A stretch of DNA of 64,000 bases from Zasmidium citrigriseum (GCA_002786025.1 NHNW01000013.1:124001-188000); one strand, 5' to 3'; positions 21,822 to 34,520 are shown, counted from the first letter of the stretch. Notes: a model not told the origin generated them from the letters alone. Program-made: numbers and translations.

Positions 21822-23093
21822 TCATGACTCCTCTTCAACTCTGATGAAGTATGCCTTGGCCAATTCATAGGCAGACCAGCAGATTGCAGTACTTGGTGCT
21901 GCAGTCACAACACGAGCATTCATGCCACGGAAGAAACCCTTCATTCCTTCTCTTCTCCAGATGATACCAGCAGCAGGGAACAAGCCTCGGCAGTTTCGAA
22001 TCTCCAGATCACTTGAAGTACCTCTCGTCTGAAGCAGAGTCTTAATCACGTCCAAGGGAGTAGTAGCCGCTGCCGCAATTCCACCCGCCAAACCTCCAGC
22101 TGTGCAGTGAGTGACTGGGTCGTATCCAGGTCTGCGTCTCTTCTGGAGGAACTTCGTCAACGATTCGTAGGCGGTGAACTGCAGCGCGGTGAATGGCACG
22201 GTCATGGTCAAGGTCGTCGGGTAGGAGACGTAAAAGGCGCGTAGGCCTTCATTTCGCCAGACTTGAGTCGCGCACTCGGTGATTGATCGGTAGGTGGAGC
22301 CGTGGACCTGCATTCGCTGCTTGATGACATCGAAGGGATTCATGAAGGCGTCGCTGGCGATTGTCGCGCATGCTCCGCTGGATGCTGTTGATTCCGTTAG
22401 ATTCAGCCTTTTTGGCATCGGACGTGTATTCCTCACCAGCTGCAATTGGATGGTGTCCAGAAGCATTTCCACCCATTGCCTGCTTGACGATCTCGTATGT
22501 GGCAAAGTATACCGCGTGCGCAGGACCTGTCCTTGATCAGCTTTTCCTCCTTGGCATCTTCAGATATCCGAGAGCGATCGCACCTGCTCCCACGACCACG
22601 CTAGACAATCCTCTCCATAATGACATGTATCCTTCAACTCTTGAGATGGTCGAGATGGCATTTCCGATTCCGGTGTAAATCGCGGCGGGCGTAGGGTTCA
22701 CGACTTGCATTCGGGTCTGTGAAGAAAAAGCATGGTCAGCTGAGGCGCGCTTGGCTGTCGTCGTTGACCGGAAACGCACCTTGAGGAGGTCGATGGGATA
22801 CATCACGGAGTGTTCCTGGCGGATAATTAGCGTCTTGTCGTTCCAGTCGATGTGAAGGCCATACCGCAATGCCAGCGAAGGCGCCAGCGGCCATGTTGGC
22901 GGCCAGGGAGAAGTTGGGAGGAAGCGATTCGTAGCTGTCAATGCGGTCAGTCTCACGCCCCCTTTCGCCAGGCCATTGACGGCACGCACTCATATTCATC
23001 GGCCTCCTCGATGACCAGCTTGTCGTGGGCTGCCATCGCGGCAGGCTTTGCCACGATTGAATCCACGATAGCGGTGGAGGATGTGGTCGACAT
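21822..23093 (-). CDS. MRS3/4: Mitochondrial iron carrier Mrs3/4 (mitoferrin)
   Basis: Six exons by splice-site reading: 23093-22990, 22934-22865, 22815-22780, 22716-22584, 22526-22437, 22384-21822; introns are 49-63 bp and all GT-AG. The product is 331 aa, normal for the family. The three carrier signatures PIDLLK, PFDVIK and PLDVIK mark the three repeats, each followed by the expected basic/aromatic region. Family-specific stretches such as AGIAEHSVMYPIDLLK, TRMQVVNPTP and SGACATIASDAFMNPFDVIKQRMQVH are typical of Mrs3/4. Reading across introns repairs what would otherwise look like frameshifts, including the exon 5/6 junction (HHPIAA/ASSGACATIA). It carries ferrous iron across the inner mitochondrial membrane for Fe-S cluster and haem synthesis. 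Confidence 0.92.
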
Positions 23094-23918
23094 GCGATGG
23101 GCGTTTGGCTTTTGATGAAGCTCCCCGGGATTTTATCAGATGGCCAGATTGCAGCGGATCGCAGAAAGTCCGAGTCGTCACTCCCGACACGGCGGCGCGC
23201 GCTGCAAGTGAGGCAGGACAAGCAAAGAGGGCGATATTCGACGCGCACAAGACACGGACAAAGAAACAGCAGTGTGGCCAGGTGTGATGTCGACGACGAG
23301 TGGAGTTTAGGTTTGCTCTTTGAACTTTTAGCTGCGAGCGCAGTTCCGCGGCCCAGCCCAGCCAGGATCTTCCAATGCACTATTTGGCACGAGAGCAGCT
23401 AGTAGACTACTTCCACCCGGAGCCGAGGGCGATTCTTCTTTATACACTTGCTTCTTCCTGGCACATCTCACTCGTCTTTCTCATCAATCGGACTTGGCCA
23501 GCCTGCTCGCACGAGACTGCCACGACGACGACAAGACAGGACAGGCGCTTTCCGCGGGCATGCCGGCCGTCAGATCTCTGTTGCAGCTTTCCGCAGCGCC
23601 AAACGCATGGATGGATCAAATAGCACTGCGAATCCGATCCGCGATGTCGGAGCCTCGTCGAACCGCGTCGTCAAGCTCGTTGCTCATCTCCGATTCAGGA
23701 AGGTCGTGTTTCGAAACCTCATTTTGCTTGACCTTCCCGCTGGCCTGGCGGTGGCTTGTCCGCAACGCAAGCATGACATCTGCATTTCACGCCGTTCATA
23801 AAAATTTGTGTTCACATCGCGTGGCGATCGTCTGGCTTGTCCCACAAGGTGTGATGTATATACGAGCCTCGATCCACCCAGCTTACTGTACAATCCGGAC
23901 TTCACGTCCGTTCTATCA
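23094..23918. other. Intergenic region
   Basis: Promoter side of the carrier gene and 3' side of the tRNA synthetase gene. Short open frames here have no coding character; no RNA gene recognised. Confidence 0.5.
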
Positions 23919-25475
23919 TTAACATTCGCATCTGCCGTACCATCGTGGGAATGCAACGACGTCTCGAATGTTGCCGACGCCGCTCAAATAGCACAGCAGT
24001 CGATCGAAGCCCAGACCAAACCCGCCATGAGGAACACTACCGTACTTCCTCAGATCCTGGTACCATTCGAGATGCTTGCCAGCGACGCCTTTGGACTCCA
24101 TAGCCTCAAGCAATTCTTGCGAACGATGCTCACGCATTGAGCCTCCGACCAATTCGGCTAGGTCTGGGACTAGCAGGTCGAAGCAGGCGACTGTCTCAGC
24201 TTCATCGTCGGATGGGATCATGTAGAATGGCTTCTGCATCGCCGGGTAGTCCGTCACGAACACCGGAGTGCCTCCACCGAAGTGCTGTGCGAGCCAACGC
24301 TCGTGTGCTGTCTCCAGACCATCCTCATGGGAAACGTCGAAGCCTGCACCTTTCAGCTCGTTTATGGCGTCCCGATAGGTGATGCGAGGCCAATTCTTCG
24401 AAGCCATGCATGCCCATCGCCACTTCAATTCATCTGCGCTGACGGATGCGTTGCCGTCTTCGTCCGGAGCTTGATTGGACTCTCTCACTTGGAGCAATTC
24501 CCGGCCGACCTTTGATTGTTGTAAGTTGACGGCGACCGTTCGAAGCATTCCTTCAACCACGTCCATTACATCGCCCAGCCCGTTGGTAAAACATTGCTCT
24601 GCTTCCAGCATGTAGAACTCGCTCAAATGTCTAGCAGTGTCGCTCTTTTCAGCTCGAAAAGTTGGCGACAAGGTCCACACTTTGTTGACGGCTTGAGCCA
24701 ATGCTTCCAAATGCAGCTGCGCCGAGACAGTCAAATACTTTGAAGTTCGAAAGAATTGCTCAGTCTCAGTCTTCGCTTCAGATTTCGACTTCCCTCCAGC
24801 AGCGTTGGACGATATCGTGAAGACTTCGCCAGCACCTTCGCAGTCCGAAGAAGTGATGATAGGGGTGTGGGTCTGAACGAAGCCTTCATCGTTGAAGAAA
24901 CGCGTGACGCTGGCAATGACCTGAGAGCGAAGACGCAGTAACAATGCATTGGCTGGTATCCGTGGTCGCAAGTGAGGTACTGTTCGTAGATACTCTGGCG
25001 TCTGATATTTTGGCTGTAGAGGGTTGTTCTCAGCGTCGTTGTCGCCTTTGATCGAGACATGTCGCGCCTGAAGCTCAAATGCTTGCTTGCCCCCTTGTGA
25101 CGGCATCCATTGTCCAGTCAGGCTAACAGCAGTGCCGTGCGACAGACTGAGATACGATCAGCATCAATGATAAGTAGTTTGAGTCTTCACATACTCAGCA
25201 GCATCGTCTGGCTTCAAGACGGCCTGCACTGAATCAACAGTCGAGCCGTCTCCAACCGCAGCAAAAGCGATTCGTTTCTGCTTCCTCACAGATCTGACCC
25301 AGCCATCGACCTGAACATTTTCGGCAGCAGATCCGCTTTCGAGCAGCTCTGCAATGCTTCGCGACTTTTGACTTGGAGTTGTGCTTTCATACCGGGCACG
25401 TGAATACGAAAGGGGCCGTTGAGTCGAAGCTCGAAGTATCCGCGTGCCGCATGATGCTGCTCGCCAGGCTTTCAT
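23919..25475 (-). CDS. SLM5: Mitochondrial asparaginyl-tRNA synthetase
   Basis: Two exons, 25475-25195 and 25146-23919, with a 48-bp intron (gtatgt donor); 502 aa. The start at 25475 gives a classic Arg/Ser/Ala-rich mitochondrial presequence (MKAWRAASCGTRILRAST); an in-frame ATG at 25565 would add 30 residues. The N-terminal OB-fold anticodon-binding domain includes VDGWVRSVRKQKRIAFAAV. Class II motif 2 region reads PTFRAEKSDTARHLSEFYMLEAE and motif 3 reads GFGLGFDRLLCYLSGVGNIRDV followed by FPRWYGR, matching AsnRS rather than AspRS. It charges mitochondrial tRNA-Asn. The gene is divergent from the AAA ATPase gene. Confidence 0.92.
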
Positions 25476-25762
25476 CGCCCGCGACAATGACCATGCCACC
25501 CACGCACGCGCCTGATACTTCGTGTTCCGCTGATGATTGAGGAGATGAAAGACTTCCAGGCTCATTCACACAGCAGCGCTGTGATTACGCTTTTAGATCT
25601 CTCGCTTGTGGCCGTTCCGTAGCGCCAACTTTATCTGGTCGCAGTGACGTACCTTGGTGAGGCTTGCAACCACACGAGGACCAGCACAAGGCGGTGCAGT
25701 GGGCAGACGACACGCGAGCGATTGCTGGACGACCGCTCTTTCATGCTCGACATCCACCCAAG
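25476..25762. promoter_or_regulatory. Divergent promoter, mt AsnRS and AAA ATPase genes
   Basis: About 290 bp separate the chosen start codons. If the alternative AsnRS ATG at 25565 is used the shared region shrinks to about 200 bp. No specific site recognised. Confidence 0.45.
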
Positions 25763-28492
25763 ATGATGCGAAAGTCGCAGGCGTCTTCGATGCAGAAGAC
25801 GTACGACGAATGCTACCTCATCTGCTCCACGGCCATCTACTTCGAAGGGCAGGCACGTATCCAGGACCAGGCTGTGTTTGGGATGATTGAGAACTGACCG
25901 CGACTGCAGAATAACGAGCCGGAAGCCCTTCGCGCCTGGCGAAATGCCCTCGACCAGATCTACTACCACAATGCCTACAAAATGCCCTCCAGTTGGGCTC
26001 CGCGGAGTGAGACTGAAAAGGCTTTGTGGGATTCTCTAAGGGCCATGGAACTGCAATGTAAAGAGCGCGTAGATTTGCTGGAAGCCTTGAGAAAGAGCAG
26101 ATTAGAAGCGGAGGAAGAGGCGAAGGGGGGCACAGATCCTGGCGGTCCTTCCAAGAGCAGAGAGTCGCTGGCATCAATATCGCAGCCCGCACCGAATGGT
26201 CGAAACTCCTCTACGTCCTGGCTGGGAAGTGACACGGTACCGCAAGCAACGTATGCGGATATCCCCAGACCTCAACCGATAACGCAGATGCGACCGACAC
26301 CACCTCCCCGCCCGTCGTATGTCAGTAAGAAGAGTTCCGGAGACGATGTGCCTCGGACCAGAAGCTTGCAGAACAACAACTCCTCTTCGAGCTTGGTACC
26401 TCCGATACCTGAAAGGCAAAGGAACAGGACACCAAGTCCAGACAAGAAGAGCGGCGGAATGTTGAAGACACTCCGCAAGGACAAGCCAGCTTCTGGCGGG
26501 AAGATGGCCAACACAACGTTGAGGACCCGTCCACCCCCTGCGGCAGCCAAAGCAGCAACACAAGTCTGGAGTGGTCCTCCACAGAGACCCTCTTTACCCT
26601 CCAATGGCAGCTCGACCATGGCTACCAGCTCTACACAACAACCCTCAACCTGGGATCCCTACACTAGAACTCTTTCAGATCGACCGCAACCGGACCTCAG
26701 GCGAAAGTCGGACAACCCTATAATCCACCCTCCAAGTCCTTCCGAGTATATGCAACCCAGGAACAGCATGAGTTCATTTGAAGAGCAAAGGCCCCGGGGA
26801 TACCCACCTCCGTACCCTGACTACCCTGTTATGAACCCATATGCTCAACAAGCTTTCAACCACAGTGACGACTCTGTCGAGACTACTAGAGCTACGCAGC
26901 TTTCTGGTCTATCTCCGCCGCCGCCGCCTCCCCATCAGAACGTGGTACCACCAACTCCCATCGAGAGACCTCCGCCAGCACCAGCACCAGCGCCAGCACC
27001 AGCGCCGCAATCGCTCGCATCTCTTGGTCCAACTTCAATATCGTACATGAAAGAATATCCAAATCACCCACCTAACAGGATTAAGAAACCACCACCTCCA
27101 GTTCCTGCGAAGCCGACCGACCGTACTTCCGATTCTGATGGACCTTCTCGAAGTAGCCCCAAGACAGTCCAAGCCAAGGCCAGCCCGATCATACCGCGGA
27201 AAGCAGTGACTAGGGCCGTCGGTGTTGCAAGCGCGACAGCAGAAAGGCAGAAGCTCGACAATACGCAATCGCAGTTGAAGGACCGTGTCGGAGGCGGCCC
27301 ACAGATTGGGAAGAGTGACTATCTCAGTAGCAGCCCGGATCCAACTCCTCGAAAAGCCACCTCGAAGAAGAAGATCGAAGGGAAGCCAGTTCCAGCTCGT
27401 GCCATGACTCCACCCACGACCGATGATCCCGACTCAGACTACGCCGATTCGCCGACCGAACAGCAGCAATGGGAGCAGCGGGTGAAGAAAATTATGAAGA
27501 AATTGCCAAAAGGTGTGGACGAGCAGGCTGCTAAGCAGATCTTCAACGAGATTGTCATCCAAGGAGACGAAGTACACTGGGACGATGTTGCTGGATTGGA
27601 GATCGCCAAATCCGCGCTGAAAGAGACTGTCGTGTACCCATTCCTTCGACCAGATCTTTTCATGGGATTGCGAGAACCTGCGAGGGGTATGCTGCTTTTC
27701 GGACCTCCGGGAACGGGAAAGACGATGTTGGCAAGAGCTGTCGCGACAGAGAGCAAGAGTATCTTCTTCGCCATCTCGGCTAGCAGTCTGACGAGCAAGT
27801 TCTTGGGCGAGAGCGAGAAATTGGTGAGGGCATTGTTCGCTCTGGCGAAAGAGCTGGCTCCGTCGATCATCTTCGTGGACGAAATCGACTCCCTTCTGGG
27901 ATCACGAGGCGGTAGTTCAGAGCACGAAGCGACGAGACGCATCAAAACAGAGTTCTTGATTCAATGGAGCGATCTCCAGAAAGCAGCGGCTGGGAAAGAC
28001 ACCGGAGAAGGCGATGCGACTCGAGTCCTTGTCCTAGCAGCAACGAACCTCCCCTGGGCAATCGACGAGGCAGCAAGGCGACGTTTCGTCCGGAGACAAT
28101 ACATCCCGCTCCCTGAAGACTTCGTGCGAGAACAACAACTCCGAACCCTCCTCAGCGCACAGAAACATTCGCTGAAAGATCGGGACTTGAAAGTCCTCGT
28201 CAAATTGACAGACGGTAAGTAGCCGTTACACCCACCCCTCAATTCATGCATCCTAATGTATGTCATCGCAGGTTTCTCCGGCTCCGACATCACCGCCCTG
28301 GCCAAAGACGCCGCCATGGGCCCCCTCCGTTCCCTCGGCGAACGCCTCCTCCACATGTCCCCTGACGAGATTCGGCCGATCGGCATGCAGGACTTCGAGG
28401 CCAGTCTCGTCAACATCCGGCCGAGTGTGAGTAAACAGGGGTTGAAAGAATTTGAGGATTGGGCGAGGGAGTTTGGGGAGAGGGGTGGTTAG
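25763..28492 (+). CDS. Spastin/Sap1-Yta6-type AAA ATPase with MIT-like N-terminus
   Basis: Three exons, 25763-25852, 25910-28214 and 28272-28492; 871 aa. The N-terminal helical segment (about 12-75, with EALRAWRNALDQIYYHNAY and LQCKERVDLLEALRKSR) looks like an MIT-type domain. A long Pro/Ser-rich linker (about 100-500) follows. The AAA module starts with DVAGLE, has Walker A GPPGTGKT near 628-635 and Walker B IIFVDEIDSL, and ends with a Vps4-type C-terminal helix region (ASLVNIRPSVS...). It belongs to the meiotic AAA clade (spastin, katanin, fidgetin, Vps4). Intron 1 is best read as a GC-AG intron (GCACGT donor): the frame across it carries an in-frame TGA and the nearest GT donor in phase would give an intron of only 36 nt. 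The start ATG is the first in frame A (25763); a further upstream exon is possible. Confidence 0.88.
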
Positions 28493-28630
28493 CCGCAGTC
28501 TTGTTCTTATGTGGTGGGGAATGAGGTTATTGATTTGTACGAGTGATGAGAACAGCACGCAGAGCGGTCAGAGAGACACAGAAATCAATCTTGTTTAACG
28601 GCTTCACGAGGAAAGCCATGCGTTGCGCTT

Positions 28631-28660
28631 CATTAGCGGGGGCTGGGGGTCGATAGCACC
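28631..28660 (+). repeat. Left terminal inverted repeat (candidate)
   Basis: Begins CATTAGCGG and contains GGGGTC and GCAC at the same offsets as the inverted right end at 39082-39111. It lies about 140 bp after the AAA ATPase stop codon. Confidence 0.5.
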
Positions 28661-29620
28661 GTGAGAGCACGGTGTTCACACGCAGGGTAGCGAAGTTTCT
28701 TAAGAACCGTAGTACAACGCATCTTAAGTTTACACGTTTTCTCACACGCACGATTGAACGCATCTACGCGTGTAAAATTTACAGCGATTGGAAGCGAGCG
28801 CGTGTTGTTGTGCAAAAATGTGTAAACGTGATGTGCGTGTAGAATGTGTAACACGTGTAAACTTCGCAGCGCGTGTAAAACTTTTAGTATGTGTTTGACA
28901 TCCTCACGTATGGAATTTTGCACACCATCAACACATCTACGCAGTTTACACAAACATCACCGTGATTAAACCGCTGATCATCGTTGCCACGTTTCGTAGA
29001 CGTGCACGTTGCCCCCTCCAAACACAGCTGGCACTTCAAATCGAGTACTTCGTATGAATCGCATCCTTGTGTTCAGTACAGTACTGCTCTTCGTAACCTC
29101 TCCATCCACCATCCACATGCATCATCCACCATCCATCATCCACCATCCACCTTTATTAACATGAATCATCCAGTGCACCGTCATCAATCGTCAATCATCC
29201 CCAACCTCCGCCGTCATCCGTCGCTCGATCAACGTTGGCCGCGGTCTATGTCGCCGAGTCGAATCGCATTGGGTATCGCTACAGTATCTGTTAGCAACGT
29301 TCAAAAAGTAGCGACTGGGCAGTGTCTTGCATACCTGTTCAGCTAAGGAGAATGAGAGCGCTGGTCATGGGCTTCGACCTAGACTTGGGTTAGACAAAAG
29401 TGTGCAGACGGACAGCTTGGTGAGTGACATACCTCCAGAAGAACGCGGGTAACATGAGTAGAAAACCTGTGTTGCAGTTAGCAAGATCAACAGCAACCGA
29501 CTGGAGTCCGAATGCGGTACCTTTTGAAGAAGAAGAACAAGAAGCAATTGCAAATGCCGCGGCGATCGAGTACTATGTGCTGTCAGTATGTGCGCCCTTG
29601 GCCATGGATGCGTTCATACC
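28661..29620. other. Left subterminal region with gtgtaaa/tttacac word cluster
   Basis: Between about 28725 and 28950 the words tttacac or gtgtaaa occur at least six times in both orientations, several extended to acgtgtaaac or gcgtgtaaaa. A CCATCCA-type minisatellite follows at 29098-29152. From 29160 to 29620 the minus strand has short frames after the transposase stop that I do not support as exons. Confidence 0.5.
29098..29152. repeat. CATCCAC/CATCCATC minisatellite
   Basis: About 55 bp of imperfect 7-10-bp units (ccatccacc, atccatcatc) in tandem. Confidence 0.8.
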
Positions 29621-32600
29621 TCAAAGAAACGAAGAATCCCAAGTGACGTGCAAGAGGAGACCGCCGGCAGCTATGTCAGTAGCCGAAGCGAGTTCGAAGG
29701 TCTTACTCTGAGGTTGGCCCTTGCGAGTGAATGGCACCACCCACTGCTTCTTGCTCGCGATCGCAGGCAGTCCGACCAAGACCTGATTCGTACCATGCTG
29801 GAAGATCGGCAGGCTGGTGACTTGGTCCGTTGGTATCGAAGGGTGAGCCAAGCTCGGCGTAAGAAGCAGGAAGCAGTACGTGCCGGTAGCGACGTCCATT
29901 GTGAAGATCTGGTCGATGCGAGCCGGCGAGACTGGGATGCTCTGAGGATCGCCAATAGGAGCCGTATTGTACTTGACGAAGTCACCACGATGCAGCGTCT
30001 GGCGCTTCTCGAGCTCACTGTGGCAGAGTTAGCATCAACGATGTATCTGGAAATTGGAACTTACATGTCTTCGAAAGACACCTGCTTCCACCACTTGATA
30101 GGCACCTGGCCGAATGTGGTTACGTTCTTGCGGCTGTAATCGCGAGCGAATGCCTCTGTAATCGACCCCTTCAACTGGTCCGCTTCACGACCGTATGCTG
30201 GCAACTTGAGCACATCGCGGACGTGCTTGACCTGGATCCTCATACGGGTCTTCGGCTTGGAGTGTCCGGCGTCGTCAACAATCGCATCCAAGGACTCCTC
30301 GCCAGCAGTCATCTCACTACCAAGGATCTGTCGCTGGATAAGAGAACGCTCCGAGTGTGGTAGTACCCGATCAAACAAGCCCGGTGACGCTTGGTTGATT
30401 CTCTGAATCTGCTCCGAGACAGCAGGCTCACCCATACCGTTCATGAGCAAGAAGCGGATAGTCATCTCGAAGTTGATACGCTCAAGAAGGTCCCGCTCCG
30501 GGTTGCGATAGTTGGTGTGGTAGATCATGTCCTTGAACTGGCGGTGCTGGTCCTCGCCAACGAGGACGTTGCAGTTGCTGGCCGTTCCATACTCCTGGAT
30601 GATGGTTGGATAATGCAGGCCCGTGTGGAGATTCGGACGCTGGTTGTCACGGCGGTATGTGAGCGACTTAGTCGTGTGCCGCTCCTCACCTTCGTCTTCC
30701 TCCGTGGTCGGTGCTGCGCTCGCTCGACTCGTGGTGCCACTGCTGTCACTGCCACGGCGTAGCTGACTGTTGCCCGCCAACGGTACAGGCGTTGCTGGGC
30801 GGCTGCCAACTCGGCTTGGGCTTGCAGTTCGACTGGCCGGATTGGCGATAGATGCCTGAGCCGCAGTCTCATTTAGCAGCTGCCACATTTGACGCCCCAG
30901 CTGGAGTTCGGTATCCCTCACAGCCCGATCTTGTCTGGACGTGCCGAGCGAAGAAGCCATCAGCTGGCGGTTCGAACCTGCAATCCTCGCGAAGCAAAGG
31001 GTGATCATGTGCGGATACAATTCTTCAGTATCCGTCACACCGCCGAGGAGCTGAGGCATCATGTCTAGTTGCTGCTTGAAGACAACAGCCATTGCCTTGC
31101 GGAAATGTGGCTTGATATGCTTGGCCTTCAACCAAGTTCTCAACAAGATTGGGACAATGAAGGACCAACGGCCGTGTTCGGAGAGGGTGTAGCTGCCTTG
31201 GTGATGTACTGGCGATTGGAGACGACCCCAATCCGCAGGGAACGGGAATGAGCGCAAAATCGTTGCGTATTCGTGAGTTGCCGGTACTGTTAAGATTGCC
31301 TCGAGCAACAGCTGGTGTCCCAGGTTCGTTATACCTCCCCACTCGGAGTGAGCTGGGTCTGGAGTCCGGGTCAAGATGATATCCAAGGCCGGGGAAAGTC
31401 GCTGCAGGGCGGGCATCTCATGTACCATACTCTTGGCTGCGCCTACGGTGTTGGTGAACTGTCCCTTGGCTTTCTTGGTCGGCAGACTGTCCAGCTCGCT
31501 CCTCAAACGCATCACCTCATGGTGATAACGACCATGGCCGACAAGATCCAGATTAAGTAGCTTCCAGGTGTCGCGTGGATGGGTACAGAACCGACAGCCC
31601 CACTTGGCATTCTGCTTCATGAAACCGCTGTTCTCGTTCTGCTGAGGCATGTCGCCAGTGAAGTAGAACGGCATGGCGCATACAGTCGTCTCGACGTTGT
31701 CGATGGTCATCGTCATACCGGCATCCAAGGGCTCCATCAATGGACCGAGTACATCGACTATCTGTAACCAACGATTAGCGAAATTTCGACATTGCGGCGA
31801 CGGCAGCACTGGCTTACCTCATTGACCTTGCTACCGTGAGGACCGATGGTTAGCGGAACAACATTCGCTCGACGGTTGCGCTCCTGGGCCGTGAAGGAAC
31901 CATTGATAAGGTAGAACCCCATCAAGCTCCGCTGCATATTGCGATACAGTCCAAATCCATCCAGAAAGACGATCAGCGGCACAGTGATAGTTGGTCGGCC
32001 GCTGTCGAATGTCCGAAGCAGGTTCTGGCGACCGAAGTGCATAATCTCAAGCTCGCCGCGGATTGGGTTCGCTTGCCAGACAGGCCGCATTGCTGGAGAG
32101 CCATCTGTGGTGGTGAAGACGATGCTTCGAATGACATATTGGCCGGAGGTCTTCGGTATGTCCGCTGGCTGGTCGGCGGCGTTGAAGTATGCCCCCTTGA
32201 AGGCATAGTACACGAAGATCTCGAATGTAATAGGTGAAACATCAGTCGGCAGGACGAAGTGGACGTATGCGTCGTCCTCCAGCAGGAACAGCTCCTTGCC
32301 GCCGTCGAGAGTCGGAGGGATCATCGTATCGATCAAGTCAGTCCCGTACCAGCCTCGGACCTGGCCTGCCGTTGCAATCTGTCGGATCTTGAGCACAATG
32401 CTTCCAGCCTGAACTCCAGCGGCACGCTGCGTACGATGATCTTTCGCAATAGCCAGTACACGACCAAGATGCCGCATGTTGTCATCTTGCTGGCATCGAC
32501 AAGATACATCGTGACACTTGAATCGAACAAAGTCCGAGGGCAGGATTGGGCGTCCAGCCTCCCCAATGAACTCAGTAGCGAACTTGCTAGCTGGGCTTGA

Positions 32601-33814
32601 CTTGGATCTAGTCGAACGCTGATTGTCTTGATCTTGATCTTGGGCCTGGATACCTGGGTACCTCGCGAACTGGCCGGAAGACGTACGCACAGAGGAATGC
32701 CAGGCATTAGCCTGCCAGGTCTCTGCTGGAGCATCGACAAACTCCCCGAGGCCGATATGCATCTTCTTCTTGATCTCCGGCGTCGAGAGGTATGCCTGGA
32801 AGAACGTCTGAGGATTGAAGAAGTAGATGTTCTGCTCGGTGTCTTCAGTGCTCGACTTGTCTCCGGCTGCACGCGACGGCATCTTGTTGGCGGCGACAGA
32901 TACTGCCTGCATACGAATGTCCAGAAGTGGGATCGATGCCTTCGTGTGGCGCTTCAGGGTGTCTAGGGTGTTAGGTAGCGCTTGCAGAGCCTCAGGCGTA
33001 CCAAGGTGACGGAGAATCTCCAGCAGGCTGTCATATTCCGGACGAGACAAGCCAGTCGATTGTGCGAAGATGCCAAGAGCCATTTCGAGATCAGGAATTG
33101 GGTCTTTGAGACGGTCATGGACAATGCTGGTCGTCTGGTCGTGCCCGAATCCAGGTATCTGGGCCAATGAGCCACGAGGCCGGGGAGGTGGCATCGCCGC
33201 GGACGCTGATGCTGATGCCGACGCCAATGCTGGTGCTTGTGCTGAACCAGAGACTGTAGCAGTATTCGACTGGGTGTCTTGCATTTCGATGTCGCCGGAA
33301 GGCTCCTCCTCGATATCGACGCCAGAAGGATTCTCCTCGATTGGATCGTCGTCGAGTGGGCCGTCCATGTCATCGAATAGAGGGTGCTGGTAGTTGGCCA
33401 GATCCTGCATCTCCAGAAGTCCAGCTACGCCTCGATCGACGACTGGTAGCTCGCCATCGTCGTCCTTGTCGGTTTCGAGTTGGCCGAGTCGCTCTGCGAG
33501 ATCACGGTAGTTGATTTGCTAATTTCAGGTCAGCAGGACATCGCAAATGGCTTGAGATTGCAGTTGCTTACGAATGGGGTGAGTGTGTCCTCCTGTTCTG
33601 GGGTACGCGAGCGCTGATAATCGTCGTCGCTGTCGGGACCTCCCTCAATGCCAAAGAGCGGGTCGCCGACCCCGTCGTCCTCGAGACCACCGGTGCCACG
33701 ATCCGTATCCTCATCGCCGCCGCCAGTCCTCGACGCTACACCAGTAGCCCCAAACACTCGCTCGTTCTTACCCGACCCTGCCTTCCTCTTCTTGAACTGC
33801 TTGAGCTTCGTCAT
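29621..33814 (-). CDS. Tnp2/Plavaka-like transposase, intact
   Basis: Four exons by splice reading: 33814-33572, 33518-31818, 31761-30065, 30017-29621; introns 53, 56 and 47 bp, all GT-AG, phases consistent; 1345 aa with no internal stop. An acidic/Ala-rich N-terminal 200 residues precede the core. Recognisable blocks are IVFLDGFGLYRN (Asp near 601), AMPFYFTGDMPQQ (Asp 685), the zinc-like WGCRFC and the later TRTPDPAHSEWGG (Asp 783, Glu 788); together these look like the DDE/D triad of fungal CACTA/Plavaka-type transposases. A low-complexity Ser/Thr/Pro insert lies around residue 960-1010. C-terminus (LLLHVTWDSSFL) resembles the ends of related fungal proteins as I remember them. The gene shows no RIP depletion of CpA, unlike its neighbour block, which suggests low copy number or domestication. 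Family assignment is from memory, not a search. Confidence 0.65.
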
Positions 33815-34130
33815 TTGGTAAGTGCGACACTGTCGAGTTGCTGGTTTGTGCCGTTGTTGCGAAACCTGTGTTGCGGGTTGGTGAGGATGTGTGTGGCTGG
33901 GAGGTGTTTGGTGTCTGGTGTTTGGTGGTGGATGGGAGGGCGGGAGTGGAAGGTGGGAGAAGCCCGACTGACATGGGGCAGTTACGCTAGCGCACTAGCG
34001 CCTCCTCTCCCGAAGAGGAAGCAGCGCACCGCACCGCAGCAAACATCTATCCATTCATCAACAAAGACCGACGGTAACAGAGAGCGATCTATTTGTTGCT
34101 CGTGGTCCATGGAAGCAATTTACTGCTAAG
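33815..34130. other. Transposase upstream region
   Basis: Normal-composition sequence ahead of the transposase start, ending where base composition changes abruptly into the RIP-mutated block. GTGTTTGGTG-like words near 33900-33930 are the only local repetition. Confidence 0.5.
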
Positions 34131-34245
34131 AAGATCTAGAACCACCTAGAAATTCTTACGCCGCGCGCATAGCTATACTATCGACAACGACAAGATTAAC
34201 AAGTATCTGGAAATTAACACGTAGATACGAATGTTGGAGCTTTTA

Positions 34246-34520
34246 CGATCGATCTACTACTATAACTACTTACTCGACTACTATAACTACTTACTCTACT
34301 ACTACGACTACTCTATACTAGAACTACTACGACTACTCTATACTAGGGCTACTACGACTACTCTATGCTCGAGCTGCTACAACTACTCTATACTCGAGCT
34401 ACTACGACTATATGTACCCGACTACTCTTACGGCTATAGGTACTCTACTACTACTACGACTACTTCGACGACTTCTCTACTATAACGACTACTCTATTAC
34501 TCTACTATAACGACTACTAT
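34246..34520. repeat. CTACTA/CTACGA-type microsatellite
   Basis: Irregular tandem tri- to hexanucleotides (tactac, tataac, tacgac). Open frames across it, rich in Tyr/Leu/Thr, are artefacts of the repeat. Confidence 0.85.

Noticed and set aside
22249..22476. Apparent frameshift in the MRS3/4 gene
   Set aside because: A 52-bp GT-AG intron at 22385-22436 with a ctaac branch restores HHPIAAASSGACATIA.
29160..29553. Extra 3' exons for the transposase gene
   Set aside because: Splice-like signals allow short additional exons, but the stop at 29621 gives a C-terminus that fits the family as I remember it.
34231..34485. 84-codon Tyr/Leu-rich frame
   Set aside because: Translation of a CTACTA-type microsatellite in RIP-mutated DNA.
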